Shown: positions 43,265 through 54,963, numbered from the stretch's first letter. The stretch is DNA of 64,000 nt from Russula earlei (GCA_025769875.1 JAGFNK010000261.1:1-64000), one strand, 5' to 3'. Numbers and translations: made by a program. The notes: generated from the sequence alone by a model not told the origin.

Positions 43265-44476
43265 CCCCCTCAGCCCTGGTGGTGTGCATTCACTCCCATC
43301 TCCTTCATGAAACGTTTGTGTTTCTCCCTGCTGAGTCCCTTTGTCAAGACATCAGCAACCCGATCCTTGGTTGGGGTGTATGCAAGATTGATCTCTCGCG
43401 CGTCAACCTTTTGGTGCAGGAAGTGGTGTCGCACCTCAATATGCTTGGTGCAATCATGGAACTCTGGGTTCTTGGCTATGGCTATGGCAGATTGGTTATC
43501 GACATGGAGTGTGGTGGGGAGATGAGGGCCTTGACCCAGTTCGGTGAGTAATCGTCTCAGCCATACGGCTTCTTTTGCCACATGTGTGGCCACAATGTAC
43601 TCCGCCTCCATGCTCAAGAGGGCCACTGATGTTTGTTTCTTAGAGCTCCAGCTTATGGCCCCTTCTGCGAACATGAAGACAAAGCCAGAGGTTGACTTCC
43701 TGTCATTCATGTCACTGGCCCAGTCTATGTCGACATATCCAGTCAAGGTCAACTGGGTATTGTGTCCGCATTGGAAAATGAGGCAGTGGTCGCTCGTTCC
43801 CCAGATATACCGGATAGCATGCTTGAGCACGTGATGGTGCTCATTCCCTGGGCAAGCAGCATGTTGTCTGAGTGCAGCAATGGTATATGCGAGGTCGGGT
43901 CGTGTCCCCAGCATGAGGTACATTACTGCACCGATCATGCATTGATAGGACTTAATGTCTACCTCGGGTGAGTGCACCTTAAAAAGGTGCTCATTTGCAA
44001 GGGTCGGGGTGCTGATGGGTTTGGCGTTCGCCTATCCAAAGCGCTCCAATATCTCCTCAACATACTTTTCTTGGGAGAGTGCAATCCAGCCTTCCTGGCA
44101 ATTGCACGTGATATGGATGCCTAGAATCCATGTGATGTTTCCTAGGTCAGTCATTCCATAGTGTTTTTTCAGTTCCTTTTTGTCTGACTCGATTACAGTT
44201 AGATTTTCAGAGGCCATAGTGATGTCATCAACATAGAGGGCTATGAATGAGAAGTTCCTGGGGGTCTTTTGGATGAAAACCATGTGGTCTGCATCCATGT
44301 GGGTGTACCCCATATAGGCGAGCGTGGCTTTGATATTTTCATACCAAACGCGCCCTCCTTGCTTCATGCCATATACAGCCTTCAGCAGGTGTAGTGCCAT
44401 GCTGTCGGGTACATGGAATCCAGGAGGTGGTTCCGTGTATATTTCGTCTTTCAGTTCACCATTTAGGTAGGCCAAT
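43265..44476 (-). pseudogene. Copia RT C-terminal part and RNase H
   Basis: It starts VRLAYLNGELKDEIYTEPP, has the polymerase motif ALYVDDITMA and ends the reverse transcriptase with LGIHITCNCQEGWIALSQEK and a stop after ERFG. After a frame change, RNase H reads YQCMIGAVMYLMLGTRPDLA, WASDMNDRKSTSGFVF, LLSMEAEYIVATHVAKEAVW and VDNQSAIAIAKNPEFHDCTK, ending HHQG. The YVDD and RNase H acidic residues are intact, which makes this the best-preserved pol piece in the window. Confidence 0.9.
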
Positions 44477-44489
44477 CTGACATATGGCA

Positions 44490-44527
44490 ACAGGGACCGG
44501 CCAGCTTGTTATGCTGGCCTGTCCCTG
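44490..44527. repeat. Terminal stem-loop of the hairpin-tipped element
   Basis: CAGGGACCGGCCAGC pairs with GCTGGCCTGTCCCTG across a loop of about 7 nt. The mirror copy is at about 47019-47056. Confidence 0.9.
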
Positions 44528-44639
44528 TTTCTGATGCGAAGACGCCACATGTTTGTAAGCGTCTGAGTGAGAAAAGTGATCAAGGACCCCAGAGACTCTT
44601 TTTTTTTTTTTTTTTTTTTCACCGTTGTACAATTCTTGA

Positions 44640-46930
44640 AGCGCCCACCTCCCACGCGTCCCTCGCCCACGCGTCTTCCTTTCTCTTGGTCTTGTCTTTC
44701 ATCCCCTCCCAACTGTTGTCTGTCCTTTCTCTCTCTTTCTCGCGTCCCCCTTTCGACATCATTCCCTCACGTTGCCCACTCTACACCCAGGAACAGCGAT
44801 GACAGCTCAAGTCGATCACTGTCAACGTCACCTGCATCGCCGCCTACGCCCCACTCTCGTCCGTCTTCAAGTTGGAGCTTGGCTCCTCCAACCTTCGACC
44901 TAAGGCACAACATCATCGCCGTTCGCCCGCGCCTCGCTCTCCTTATCCATCCCCTCTGCCACTAGTCTGCTTGGTCTGCATCATACTCCACATCCTTTCA
45001 TCATCACGCTCTCGCCCCTTGACGACTCCCTTTCATCCCACTCTCACCTCCTCTATCATCATCGTCCTCGCCCCCGTCACAAGTCGACATGCTGACCCGG
45101 ATGACATGTTCATTGTCGTCATCACCACTTTATCCGAGGGCTCGCTGCCCACAGCGCTTTGCCCTGTCGTCATTGTCATGCCGCCCCATGCTTGCGGACT
45201 CGCAGTCGGAGGAATAAGCTTTTGGTACGCTCTTGACTGATATACTGTACTGCTATGAATTCCCATCCCGCCTTGTTTACTTACTCTCCGATTTCGCTAA
45301 ACACTTGCCTCGTTCTGGGTAGTGTAGAATGTCTTATGCCTCGATTCTGGTTCGCGTTCCGTCACAACGTCATACTCACCTACTTACTCGTCTTGTCTCG
45401 CGTCCTCTATCCCTCTGCTCCCTTGATTACCTGCTTTCCCTCTGCCTTTGCTACAGTATTTAAGGACTGGTAGCTACAGTCTCAAATGACAGTTTTTGTG
45501 CAGTCTTCTGCTCCCATGTTAACCTCTTCGTCTGCCAGCAAAAACAACTCTTCACCTAACGATAACCTCTCCCCTCTCTCTTCTCCTTCATAAGCTTGAG
45601 CACACACACAGGTTTGACTCTCACGCCCGCGAGTCCGATACCTCAAAGCGTTCGCGTCTGGGACATGACCTTGCTCTCAGCTCACCTCTGTTGATACCCG
45701 CCCTTGGATCAAGCAACACAGACTCTGCGTGCCCCACCTGGCGTGCGGAACCATGCCACCGAGAAACCAGCACAATGCATGGATAGAAACAACGAGTGTA
45801 CTGAGACCAACATGGCCATTTATTAAAATTTTAAAATGAATGTGCTTTTGCAGAGGACTGGAACGAGGATGCAAGGCGAGTGACAGGGCATCGTGCACGA
45901 GGAAAAGCTTGGGCTGCGAGCTCTCACGTATGACAGTGGAAGCAGGTGGCGATCAAGGAGTGGCGAGATGGCAAGGTAGGACAAAAAATGAACGAGAAAA
46001 CATACTATGAAAGAAAGGGGATGACGCGACACAATGACACGCACGTGGTTCCGTTGGGCGTGCTGTGCAGCACGCCTTACAGTGCAGCAACCCGAAGTCA
46101 AAAGGTGAATGAGCGCGGCTTGTCATTCGGGAAAATCAAGGAATGGAATGGGTATGGAGCAATTGAAATTGCAAAAGTGAGCTGGGATGTCGTTAGCCAG
46201 GACTCGGAATAAGCAATGTGACTGAAGAATACCATGATGCATTTGCTTCATCAGACAAGATTGAGAGGATGACTTTGATCAAAGTGATGAGGCCGAGTCA
46301 ACAAGGCGAAACGAGGACCCTTGCGATTCCCAAACGTTGTAGTCAGTTGGTACCTGGAAAAACTTGCAGAAGTAGTTGCACTGATGGTCAGTCTCGAAGG
46401 CTTGATGACCACTGGGCAGGTTTCCGTCCGCAAAAATGTATCCAAGAGCACTTTACAGCATTAACACTTTGATAAGAAATCACAATCACAAACACTGGGC
46501 ATACCTGTCAGTTACAATCTGAGGGTCACTCAGGACTGAATTACCGCCTGTTAATGGCGCTCAGAGTTCAGATAGTAGGGGAGAGATTTGTAATGACCTG
46601 ACGGACTCACTGTAAGGACTTGACACTTCAAAATTTCAGTCTCGCAACATGGTTGAAAAAGGGTGCCAATAGATATTACCTAAAGCCTTACTGAGATTTA
46701 TCGAAGTGATCCAGAACATGTGCAACAACACTTTGATCTGAGAAACCTAGACGCCAGTAATACTCAACCAGTGGATGAAGGTCCTCATCAGGAGCTAAAG
46801 AGAATATCAATTGAGATTGGGAAATAGGGTCCTGAATCACATACACAATGGTTTGTGTTGGTTTTCCCGTGGCATGGGTTGGACAAGTGAGCGTCAATAT
46901 AATCATGATTTCCACTTCAAAAATTGGTAC
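44640..46930. other. Interior of hairpin-tipped element, LTR-like parts
   Basis: 45694-45740 (CGCCCTTGGATCAAGC...) resembles the last 60 bp of LTR-A. The TATTTAAGGACTGGTAGC stretch near 45470 sits where LTR-A has its TATA box, so a related LTR probably lies within 45250-45760. 45905-45945 holds the recurring motif GGGCTGCGAGCTCTCACG. A short open frame at 44872-45240 is low-complexity. No gene is supported. Confidence 0.35.
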
Positions 46931-47063
46931 AACAGTGAAAAAAAATAGAGTCTCTGGGGTCCTTGATCACTTTTCTCACTCAGATGCTTACAAACGTGTG
47001 GCGTCTTTGCATCAGAAACAGGGACAGGCCAGCATAACAAGCTGGCCGGTCCCTGTTGCCATA

Positions 47064-47700
47064 CTGACATCCATCTGGTGCACTTCTAGATCGTGTTCCG
47101 TGGCAAGGGCGAGGATCGTGTGCAGGGATGCCATTTTGGCTACAGGCACAAATGTCTCATCGAAATCAATACCTTTGATTTGTGTGAAGCCTTGTGCAAC
47201 GAGGCATGCTTTGTATTTCAGGATATTTCCATCTGGGCCTTGTTTAATTTTGAAGACCCACTTGCTGCCCACCACTTTTCGGTTTTGTGGGTGCAGAATG
47301 ATTTCGAAGACGCCCATGTTTTCGAAGGTGCATTGTTTGTCTTTGCATGCAAGTTCCCATTCCACAGCATCAGTGCGGGACATGGCTTCAGCATAGGACT
47401 TTGGATCTGTGGCCATGTCAGTATGTGCCAAGTTCCCTTGCACTTTCGCTGTCTGTAGGATGTGGTGCCGAACTTTGGATTGTCATCACATGTGGGTGCA
47501 CGCGTAGTGCGTGTGGATCGCCTGATGGTGGGTTGTGTGGGTGTGTTTTCACTATTGCACCTTGTGTACTGATGCTGTGTGATTGTGGATTGCAATGGAG
47601 GTTCGTCTTTCTCATTGCCCTGCGGTTTGGCAGCGGGTGCGAGTTTGGCGTCTTGCACCCCCTCCAAGTTCCTATCGTCTTCATTGATGTCGTCAACGCT
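47064..47700 (-). pseudogene. Copia RT N-terminal part
   Basis: An acidic/Gln-rich linker (KPQGNEKDEPPLQST) is followed, after a frame change near 47440, by EAMSRTDAVEWELACKDK, VVGSKWVFKIKQGPDGN, ACLVAQGFTQIKGIDFDETF and LATEHDLEVHQMDV. The sequence is that of a copia reverse transcriptase (RVT_2) up to its first catalytic Asp region. It stops at the nested element and resumes at 44476. Confidence 0.9.
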
Positions 47701-47726
47701 TTCATCTGCATCGTCATTTTCGAGAG

Positions 47727-49214
47727 TTACATGCTCAATGCGTGGTGTGAGGCCCCTTCATCAAATACAACATTGTGGGACTCCAGGATGCAATGGGTGG
47801 GACAATGGACTAGCTTGTAGGCTTTCTGTTGGTGCACGTATCTGAGGAATGTACACACCAATGACCTAGTGTCAAGTTTGGTGCATTTTTCCTTAGGGAT
47901 GTGGACGAAAACTTGCGCTCCGAAAACACGGAGTCGGGATATGTTTGGTTTGTTCCTGTTCCATGCCTCTTCTGGGGTCATGTTGTCAAGCACGCGAGTT
48001 GGTGTAACATTGTGGATGAGGGCCACATACTCGAGCATGTCGATCCAGAACGACTCTGGAAGGTCGGCATCGATGAGCATTGCCTGGACCTTATCAAGTA
48101 GGGTCCAGTTCATGCACTCTGTGACGCCATTGTGTTCCGGTGTGTCTGGAGTGGTAGTCTCTAGCTGAATACCTTTTTCTGTCAGGTATGCTTGAGATTC
48201 TCCACCAGTATATTTGCCCCCTCTGTCTGTGCAGAGGATCTTTAGGCATCGGCCGGTTTTGACTTCTGCACACACGGTGAATGCCTGGAGGTGTGCCAGA
48301 GCATTGGACTTGTGCTTCAGTCCACTGACAAACACTTTCCGAGACATATCATCTGTCCAGGTGAGAAAATACTCAAAACCTTGGTGAGTTTGTGTGGGCA
48401 TCTTTCCACAAATGTCTGAGAAGATGTGGCCTAACACAACATCGGCGCATGTGCCAGTTGTCTTTGAGATTTCCTCCCAGGTTTGCTTCCCTTCGAGGCA
48501 AGGGATACATTTCCCAGAGGTGAGTCCTTTGCCCACAATCTCCATTCCTTTTACCATGCCCTTTTTCAGCATCCGGTTTATAGCATTAGGGTCTAAGTGA
48601 CCGAGGCAACGGTGCCAAAGGTCTAGGGAGGCCTTGGATGAGGCAGTGCACATGGCAAGGGAGACCTCATGTATTTGGTCACCGTCCATGGGGAAATGGT
48701 CCAGCGTGGCTATGCGCATGGACTCAGACTTGGGGGATTTGATGGACATAGCATAAAATGAGCCATGTAGGGTCCCCTCACATACAAGTTGGTTGCTGTC
48801 ATATATGCCACATGTTTCCCCTTCAAAACAGACTGATGCCCTGCACTGCACTAAGTGTGAAACTGACAGTAAGTTTCTGTTTAAGTCCGGTACATGCAAG
48901 ACATCGCGGAGCAACGCGGTGCTCCACATGCCGTTTGCATGCATTTGGACTTGGACCTGGCTGACTCCAATTGCAGGGATGGAGCTGTTATCTCCAAGGA
49001 TGACTTGAGTGGGGCGTGAAAGGGTAGTATATTGGCTGAACCATTCACAGTGCAAAGTCATGATGCATGATGCCCTGGAGTCCATGAGCCAGTTCCTTAA
49101 TGTTAGCTGCTCAGAGGTCCTTGGTTTTAAGTGCACAGATTGTGGTTGGGGCTGTATCATCCCCAGACATGTGGTATAATTGATAGGGATTGTTGTGTAT
49201 GAAAGCGTTGGCAA
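47727..49214 (-). CDS. Copia protease and integrase frame
   Basis: One uninterrupted frame of 495 codons. The protease motif reads NWLMDSRASCIMT, with Arg in place of the catalytic-loop Gly of DSG. The pre-integrase zinc finger is LWHRCLGHLDPNAINRML with GKCIPC. The integrase core has FSDICGKMP, CTDRGGKYTG and TPEHNGVTE, holding the Asp, Asp and Glu. The end reads RLRVFGAQVFVHIPKEK and HNVVFDEGASHHALS. The frame is open, but the protease change probably blocks polyprotein processing. Confidence 0.9.
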   Translation of the reverse strand: MPTLSYTTIPINYTTCLGMIQPQPQSVHLKPRTSEQLTLRNWLMDSRASCIMTLHCEWFSQYTTLSRPTQVILGDNSSIPAIGVSQVQVQMHANGMWSTALLRDVLHVPDLNRNLLSVSHLVQCRASVCFEGETCGIYDSNQLVCEGTLHGSFYAMSIKSPKSESMRIATLDHFPMDGDQIHEVSLAMCTASSKASLDLWHRCLGHLDPNAINRMLKKGMVKGMEIVGKGLTSGKCIPCLEGKQTWEEISKTTGTCADVVLGHIFSDICGKMPTQTHQGFEYFLTWTDDMSRKVFVSGLKHKSNALAHLQAFTVCAEVKTGRCLKILCTDRGGKYTGGESQAYLTEKGIQLETTTPDTPEHNGVTECMNWTLLDKVQAMLIDADLPESFWIDMLEYVALIHNVTPTRVLDNMTPEEAWNRNKPNISRLRVFGAQVFVHIPKEKCTKLDTRSLVCTFLRYVHQQKAYKLVHCPTHCILESHNVVFDEGASHHALSM

Positions 49215-49317
49215 CTCCAGTGCTAGTGATTTGTGGTGGTTGAGACTTCAGCATCCCAGGCATGCTATTGTCAGAGGTTGTGATTTTTGCCTTCTCATCT
49301 GGCTTCCCATGAAGTTT

Positions 49318-50000
49318 TCAACATTCTGTTATAGTATGTCCTGCCTTGTTGTAATGGGTACATTTTTTCTTGTCCCTTTTTGAGTCCTTTCCCTTTCCTT
49401 TGTTTGACACATTGGAAAAGTAGAGCGTGGTGGTATCACCTGACTCACGGATCATGTCCCACTCTTCAATGAGGATTTGGCTTGATATATAGGTGGTATT
49501 AAGTTTGTCAATAGGGGTGGAACATAGGATCCTTTTGGAAGTGTGCATTGACTTCGGGATTGAAAGGATCATCATGAAAGCTAGGACTTTGGGGTTTATT
49601 GGGAATCTGATTGTCACAAGCATTTGCGTGGTGAGTACTTTGTGCACAAGCTGAGTGGCCATTGGTTCTGTGTCCATTAAGGGTTTTAGAAATAGGTCAC
49701 CCAGTAGTTGAGCAGCCTGGTGCTTACCTGTTCCTTGGAAATGTTCTGCGAGTATGTCCCAGGATTCTTTGGAAGTAACTGATCCAAGTATTATGGTGAG
49801 AGCGTGCCCTTGGACTGTCATAAAGATTTGGGCACACATGTTGTGGTCCCTTGACATCCAATCTGCGGCACCGTCAGGGTCTACAATCTCACTCAGTTTC
49901 TGTTCAGTTCCTTTTACTATATCCAATAGATCCGTAGCTAGGAAGATGGCTTCCATCACTCCTTTCCACTGAGTATACTTGACTTCACCGTCCTCAAGGG
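49318..50000 (-). pseudogene. Copia gag
   Basis: The frame reads YTQWKGVMEAIFLATDLLDI, MCAQIFMTVQGHALTIILG, KESWDILAEHFQGTGKHQAA and LIEEWDMIRESGD, typical of copia gag (UBN2-type). The zinc knuckle is CTHYNKAGHTITEC: the second Cys of CxxC is Tyr, which would weaken zinc binding. A stop follows the knuckle. The start is upstream of 49959 but could not be fixed. Confidence 0.8.
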
Positions 50001-50187
50001 TAGGTGCGTCAGTTGTTGAATTCTGCCTCTTCCATTTTTTCCTGTGGCTCCTGCTGTGGGAGCACTTATGCCTTTTATAGTCGAAGGCTGTGCGACTGAC
50101 AGTGAGGTACTCATTCTGCTTTGTTATGTGAAAGAATGGCTTTATTTGGGATGTTGATGTAATTAGTAGCTGTCAGGTCTCATAATG

Positions 50188-50436
50188 TGTTGAAGCTAAA
50201 AGGATTGTTACTCAGTCTTGTGTATGAAAGACTGTATTAGTTAGTAAGCTAACCTAAAAGGATTGTTACTATGTATGGTATTAGATCTTAGGGAGAGCAG
50301 TAAAAGGGGTGTTGTACTGACCTCAGTCTTGTGTATGAAAGACTGAGGGAAAAATCACTCAACAAGTATTCGAATATTTACACATACGGTTTAGCTTTGT
50401 CCGTACACACACCACTGGTTGGCTGCACGTCCAACA
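50188..50436 (-). repeat. Copia 5' LTR
   Basis: 249 bp with the same structure as 43014-43262, including the hairpin at 50321-50348. Differences between the LTRs are mostly transitions plus one 1-bp indel and a 3-4-base cluster near 50360. Confidence 0.95.
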
Positions 50437-53400
50437 CATGCAATGCCTAAAATTGGCACTGGAATGAGTGTGGATGCTGAGGCCACCATGGAACCAAAAA
50501 AGAAGAACTCAGGCCGGCATGTGACACATTCCCATGGTGCAATGGCTGGTCAATCTACTGGCAGCGACAAAACAGTGCCTGAGTCATCCCGAGCGAAAAA
50601 ACCACCCATGGCATCTCCCAGTGAGGGAGATGAAGCTCCAAATGAGCCACAACCCATCTGCCAATCTTCCATTGCAATTTGAATGCTTCTCTAGCAGCAA
50701 AATTCTATGGATCTGGGCACAGACGATGACCACTACTCAGCTGTAGAGTCCCCTGAGCAGCAAGATGAGAGTGGCAATAACAGCGATGACAGCATTGTTG
50801 AAGTCATGGCCTGGAAGGAAAGCAAACCTGTTACTGCTCCAATGTGCAAGAAAGTGGCAATAGCACAGGAGGAATGAAATGAGTCATTTGATGATGAAAA
50901 TGGTTCGTTGTGACAGTCTTTGATATTCCTACTCACCTTAGGTGTTGTTTCAGAGATGTTTTCGTTCACAATAGAGGTGATTAATATTGCGAAAGGGAAC
51001 CACACAATTGAGATCGTTATGTCCACCATACCCTGGTTCACACTGCAACAGAAGTTAGCACAACATCTCAATGTCTACCCCTCTGCACTCCATGCCCAGT
51101 ATCGCCTGAGCACTGACCCCAAAGGGTCACTTCGACTTGACCTCACCACGCTAGAGCACTTTGATACCATGATTGCCCTACTCCGGCCCCATGTTGTTCC
51201 CCCTCATCTTCAGAATGGGAAGCGCTCCACCCAGAAGATGAAGGAGGTCAAGGTGGTAGTGACTAACAGAGATGATGAGCTACCATACACAGATAGTCGC
51301 CATCAGATCGAGGTGAGCACAGCAACAAGATGCTTGAAACAAATGTTGACAGACATGCAGAAAAGTACCAAGTTTGGCAGTGTTCCGAGTGACAGCAATG
51401 CGGATAGACAAAGGTCCAAAGGCGAGCTGTTGCATGAAAACAAAGTTGAGGCACAGAAGACAATCTCGAATGTGATCTCCTGTGACATCCACAGCCTTCC
51501 GGACAAGCCCACCTTATGCTGGAAAGATCCAGTGCAACGCTTATGCTATCCAATTACAGAGAGTCATCTCAACCTCTGGGCAACAATGCATGTAAGTACT
51601 ACATGTTTCATTTGTGATGTCAGCTGATAATGTTGGAAGGTTGAGGATCCTGAGAAATACCCAGCGACCACAAAGCCAGCGGAAATCAATGTGTACACTG
51701 GTGGACCTCGCTCACGAAGTCAAAGACAAATTCCTGACGTGCCTCTGAATGAACTGCCTCAGCCACTCATGGGCTATCCATATGGCTTCTTCCCTCCGTC
51801 ATACCATCCCTCTCATTCTTGGTTCCTTCCAAATCAATTGCCACCTCCCAATCTGATTTCAGGGCTCCCACCTCTCCCAAACCCTGTTCCGGCAAAGACT
51901 GAGGTCCCAAGGATAGGCCCTTGGCTTGAGTACTGCGACATGCACTGTGATCGTCAAGGGGAAGACTTTAGCAAGCATGCAGACAAGTTTGACAAAGAGG
52001 GTTATTGTTGCATCAACCAGCTTGTTAGAGACTGTATGTCTGAGGAGAAGCTATCGAATTGGCTCAATATTGGGAAGGGCACAGCTGATTTACTCATACA
52101 ATATGCAATGGAGGATATGGAGCTGGTGAACACTGGAAGGTTTTCAATGGTTGGCTGACTGACTGACATGGCTGACTTAGACATGGGATTGTTATGAGCG
52201 CACTACTTATTATTATGGTGCAACTTGCTCTTGTACAGTACAGTCCCTCCTTACAACTTTGGTATATAAGCATGATCTTCTCTCTAAAAGCAACATAAAT
52301 TCTATTCAAACCCAGAGCATGCAAACCTGGAGCATGCGGTCATGCATGTTGAATACACGCACTCCCTCTCCCTTTCTCCCTTGCCTTTCTCGCTCACCCT
52401 CACTCCTTGCCCTGCCTTCCTTTCCTTCCCTCCCTCTTCTCTTCCAGTCTACCTTCCCTTTGGGTGAATGCCCATACTCAACACAGCTGAACCGACACCA
52501 CAAGGTCATTATACCCTTCACTTCTTCTGGATCAACTCTCCTGGGTCTAGCAGGAACGATGTGATAAAGGTCTGTTTACAGCAGGGGTACTCACAGTGTG
52601 GACCCCTCCCGTCTACCTCTCTTCCTGATGTCTTGCAAACGTTAGCCTGGGTTTATGATGCCAAATTTTGTCCTCAACTCTTTCCATCTGAAACTTCCCA
52701 CCACATATTTCCATTCGCAGTTTGGGACACCTGCCTCTCCTCTGCCGTGCATTCTTTCATGCCATGATTGATCTTTATCGCCTCATATTTCTTGTTGCAG
52801 GCCATCCAGCCCTTCGCCTCCATTGCAAGACATCTCCGACTCCCAGATCGCCACTACACCCAGTCTTGCCCATCATCATCACCCCAGCCTCAGCCCCTCA
52901 GCCTTATCCATCCTCCCCTCTGCCCCATCCACCATCAACCCTGCATCTGTGCACACCTGCCGTATCCTTATTGTCAGCCATCATAGCTTCATCAGCTGCT
53001 CCATTCTTAGCCTTGCCAAGTCATCGCCATCATGGCCCCTGTCCTGCCCACTGCCGCCTCTTATCCATCCACACCTGCTTCATCCGCCATTCTAGTCATT
53101 TCAGTTCTGTTGGCCATTCTGTTGGCCACACGTGCCACCTTGCTGTCTCAATCCCAGTTGCCGCAGTTTCAGCCTCCTCGTCGTCCCCTCTAGCTGCCAT
53201 TACTTTGGTCCAGCCAGCCCCTACAATGTCAGCTTAGTCTGGCTTCTTCCACCTGCTTCAGTCTCTCTCGCAGCCATCACCTGAGCTCGTCCATGCCACC
53301 ATCTTGGTCTCAACCCCAACCGTCGTTTTAGTCTCATGCAACACACATTGTCCAAGAAGGCCCCGGACCTGAGCTTAGTCACTCACCACCTCAGGAGGAG

Positions 53401-53619
53401 CAGAAACAGCCTCCACACCACCAGTGCCAGAGACGCTGCTGACATAAGTGATATGCCCCACACCACCCCTCATGTCACCTCATCACCATAGGTCTGAATG
53501 TGTCATACAACAGTGTAGACTGTTAGGCATTCAAACATCCCAGCAAGGTCCTGTACTGTCATATATTATGGTTGATCAAGAGCCATTTCTGGGTATCTCC
53601 ATGTCTGATCGCTCATCTC

Positions 53620-54129
53620 TCCCAGACCGCTATCATTTACAAAGCCGATGAGCCCAACAGAATCCCTATGCTGAACTGCCACACAAAACTTCTAGTGTTG
53701 CCAATGTACTGAAAATCTCTTGGCATCAATTAAGGCAATGCCATCTCTATCTACCTTCCTATGGCATGGCAAGCGGTCGCTGCCCTCCTCAGCATGTAGC
53801 ACTCATTGGTGCCATCCACTCTGTTGTGTTCGCTGGCTTCTCTGCAGAGGCGCATTGTGACTGTATCAATGACTGCCAGAGCCACGTCGTCCTTATTGCC
53901 GACAAAGGGCATTGCAGTAGGGAAGACTATTGCAACCAAAGCAATAGTCGATTCAGCACTCAAGGTCTGCCTGCATGTTGAGCACGTCCTCGTTCTTAGG
54001 TGCATGGGGAACAAAGTTCTGTGGACGCAGGGCCATGACAAGTGGTGGCACAAGGAGACGACGCGGGTCCTCAATTTCTGCATGCCAGATATCTTGTCAG
54101 TGGAAGATCCACTCTTTATCCTTTATGTG
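53620..54129 (+). pseudogene. Acetyl-CoA synthetase fragment, right arm
   Basis: This is the mirror of the left-arm fragment. It reads IIYKADEPN, then [15 protein letters not shown] in a plus-strand frame, then after a frameshift near 53915 [34 protein letters not shown] and EDPLFILY, ending at the same GTGAG donor. Solo LTR Z (copy 3) is inserted 5 bp after that donor. GFSAEA is closer to the family consensus here than in the left arm, so neither arm is simply a copy of the other in its present state. Confidence 0.85.
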
Positions 54130-54134
54130 AGATG

Positions 54135-54963
54135 TGTTACAAACCAAGGCCAGGTCCTGGCCATATATTGTCCTATTTCACTCAAGAGAGACCTCCCTCA
54201 CTTTGCATTGCCAACTCCCTTCCGTTTCCTGGGCTACCCCTCCTGCAGTACAAGATATCGCTATTGTAAAGGCACTATAACACGACCAGGCACCAATTTC
54301 CTAATCGGGTAATCATCGCGTGGCAGCCACATGGTCACCCAGCCACCAAGAACCTGAAACAATGGCACAAACTCTTAGAAACTGTTGCATAACTCATCTG
54401 ACGTCATCAAGGCTCCTATGACATCATGGCTGACTGAGTGACTCCACAGTGACCTCATAGGCTCACTAAGCACTCCATAGTGACATCATAATGATGTCAT
54501 CGCTCCACAATGATCAGTAATGTGCTCAGTAAGCCTGAAACTTGACACAAGCAGGTTTATGCTGCTGTAGTCCTATTGGATGGTACCAAAGGGTCTAGAA
54601 TAGTTTCAGTTCTTTGTAATCGACCCTGTACACTGTATATGAGCCCCAATGAAGCATGGCAGTCATCAGACTGTCCATTTGTGATACTCTCATCTTCCTG
54701 GGTACTCCCCCATGACCACTCAGTCTAAAGATTCCCCTCACTCCCAAGGTACTCTTCAATGACCACCTTGTTTAAAGCCCTCTCACTACACTGGCCTCCA
54801 GCCTTTGCCTCTGTCTCTTGCAACACCTACCAGTCCCCATCTGGTACCTCCTCATCATTTGGCTCATCCTCCTGTTCAATGCCACCTTCACTGCATATCA
54901 TCTGTTCCGACCCTTGCCCACCTGCTCCTGAGTCCTTAGTGATCAGCAGTACGTGTCTTGACA
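54135..54963 (+). repeat. Solo LTR, family Z (copy 3)
   Basis: It starts TGTTACAAACCAAGG, ends GTGTCTTGACA and is 829 bp long. A perfect 5-bp duplication AGATG lies at 54130-54134 and 54964-54968. The left arm (near 39160) shows the empty site. Confidence 0.95.

Larger units (their letters stand above)
44483..47063. mobile_element. Hairpin-tipped TIR element inside copia RT
   Basis: The tips TATGGCAACAGGG and CCCTGTTGCCATA are inverted and continue for about 120-140 bp. A 6-bp duplication CTGACA lies at 44477-44482 and 47064-47069 (7 bp is also possible). Each end contains its own inverted repeat, CAGGGAC-GGCCAGC against GCTGGCC-GTCCCTG, so each tip can fold into a hairpin. The left TIR also holds a run of about 22 T. 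The copia reverse transcriptase is split between MDV and RLAYLNG. No transposase is recognised in the interior. The superfamily is unknown. Confidence 0.85.
43014..50436 (-). mobile_element. Ty1/copia element with both LTRs and 5-bp TSD
   Basis: Two 249-bp LTRs (43014-43262 and 50188-50436) flank gag and pol on the minus strand. The duplication is CATGC at 43009-43013 and 50437-50441. A purine tract (GGGCTGAGGGGGCA on the minus strand) lies directly before the 3' LTR. Without the nested 2.6-kb element the length is about 4.8 kb. The LTRs differ at roughly 12-14 positions (about 95% identical by eye), so the insertion is not recent. Confidence 0.95.
42877..52158 (+). pseudogene. Uncharacterised gene split by the copia element
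   Basis: The first part (42877-43008) reads MGKGVVKPHQKAANTKKQ and continues, after the copia element, at 50437 with MPKIGTGMSVDAEATMEP in the same frame when one CATGC duplication is removed. A stop at about 50680 and a frame change follow, then an acidic stretch (DDDHYSAVES). From 50944 the sequence reads FTIEVINIAKGNHTIEIVM with a ubiquitin- or PB1-like look. A 48-bp intron (51592-51639, GTAAGT...GGAAG) leads to a Pro-rich linker and a C-terminal helical domain (GPWLEYCDMHCDRQG, LSNWLNIGKGTADLLIQYAM) resembling a SAM-like fold. From memory, similar proteins are multicopy and uncharacterised in agarics. Function unknown. Confidence 0.6.
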
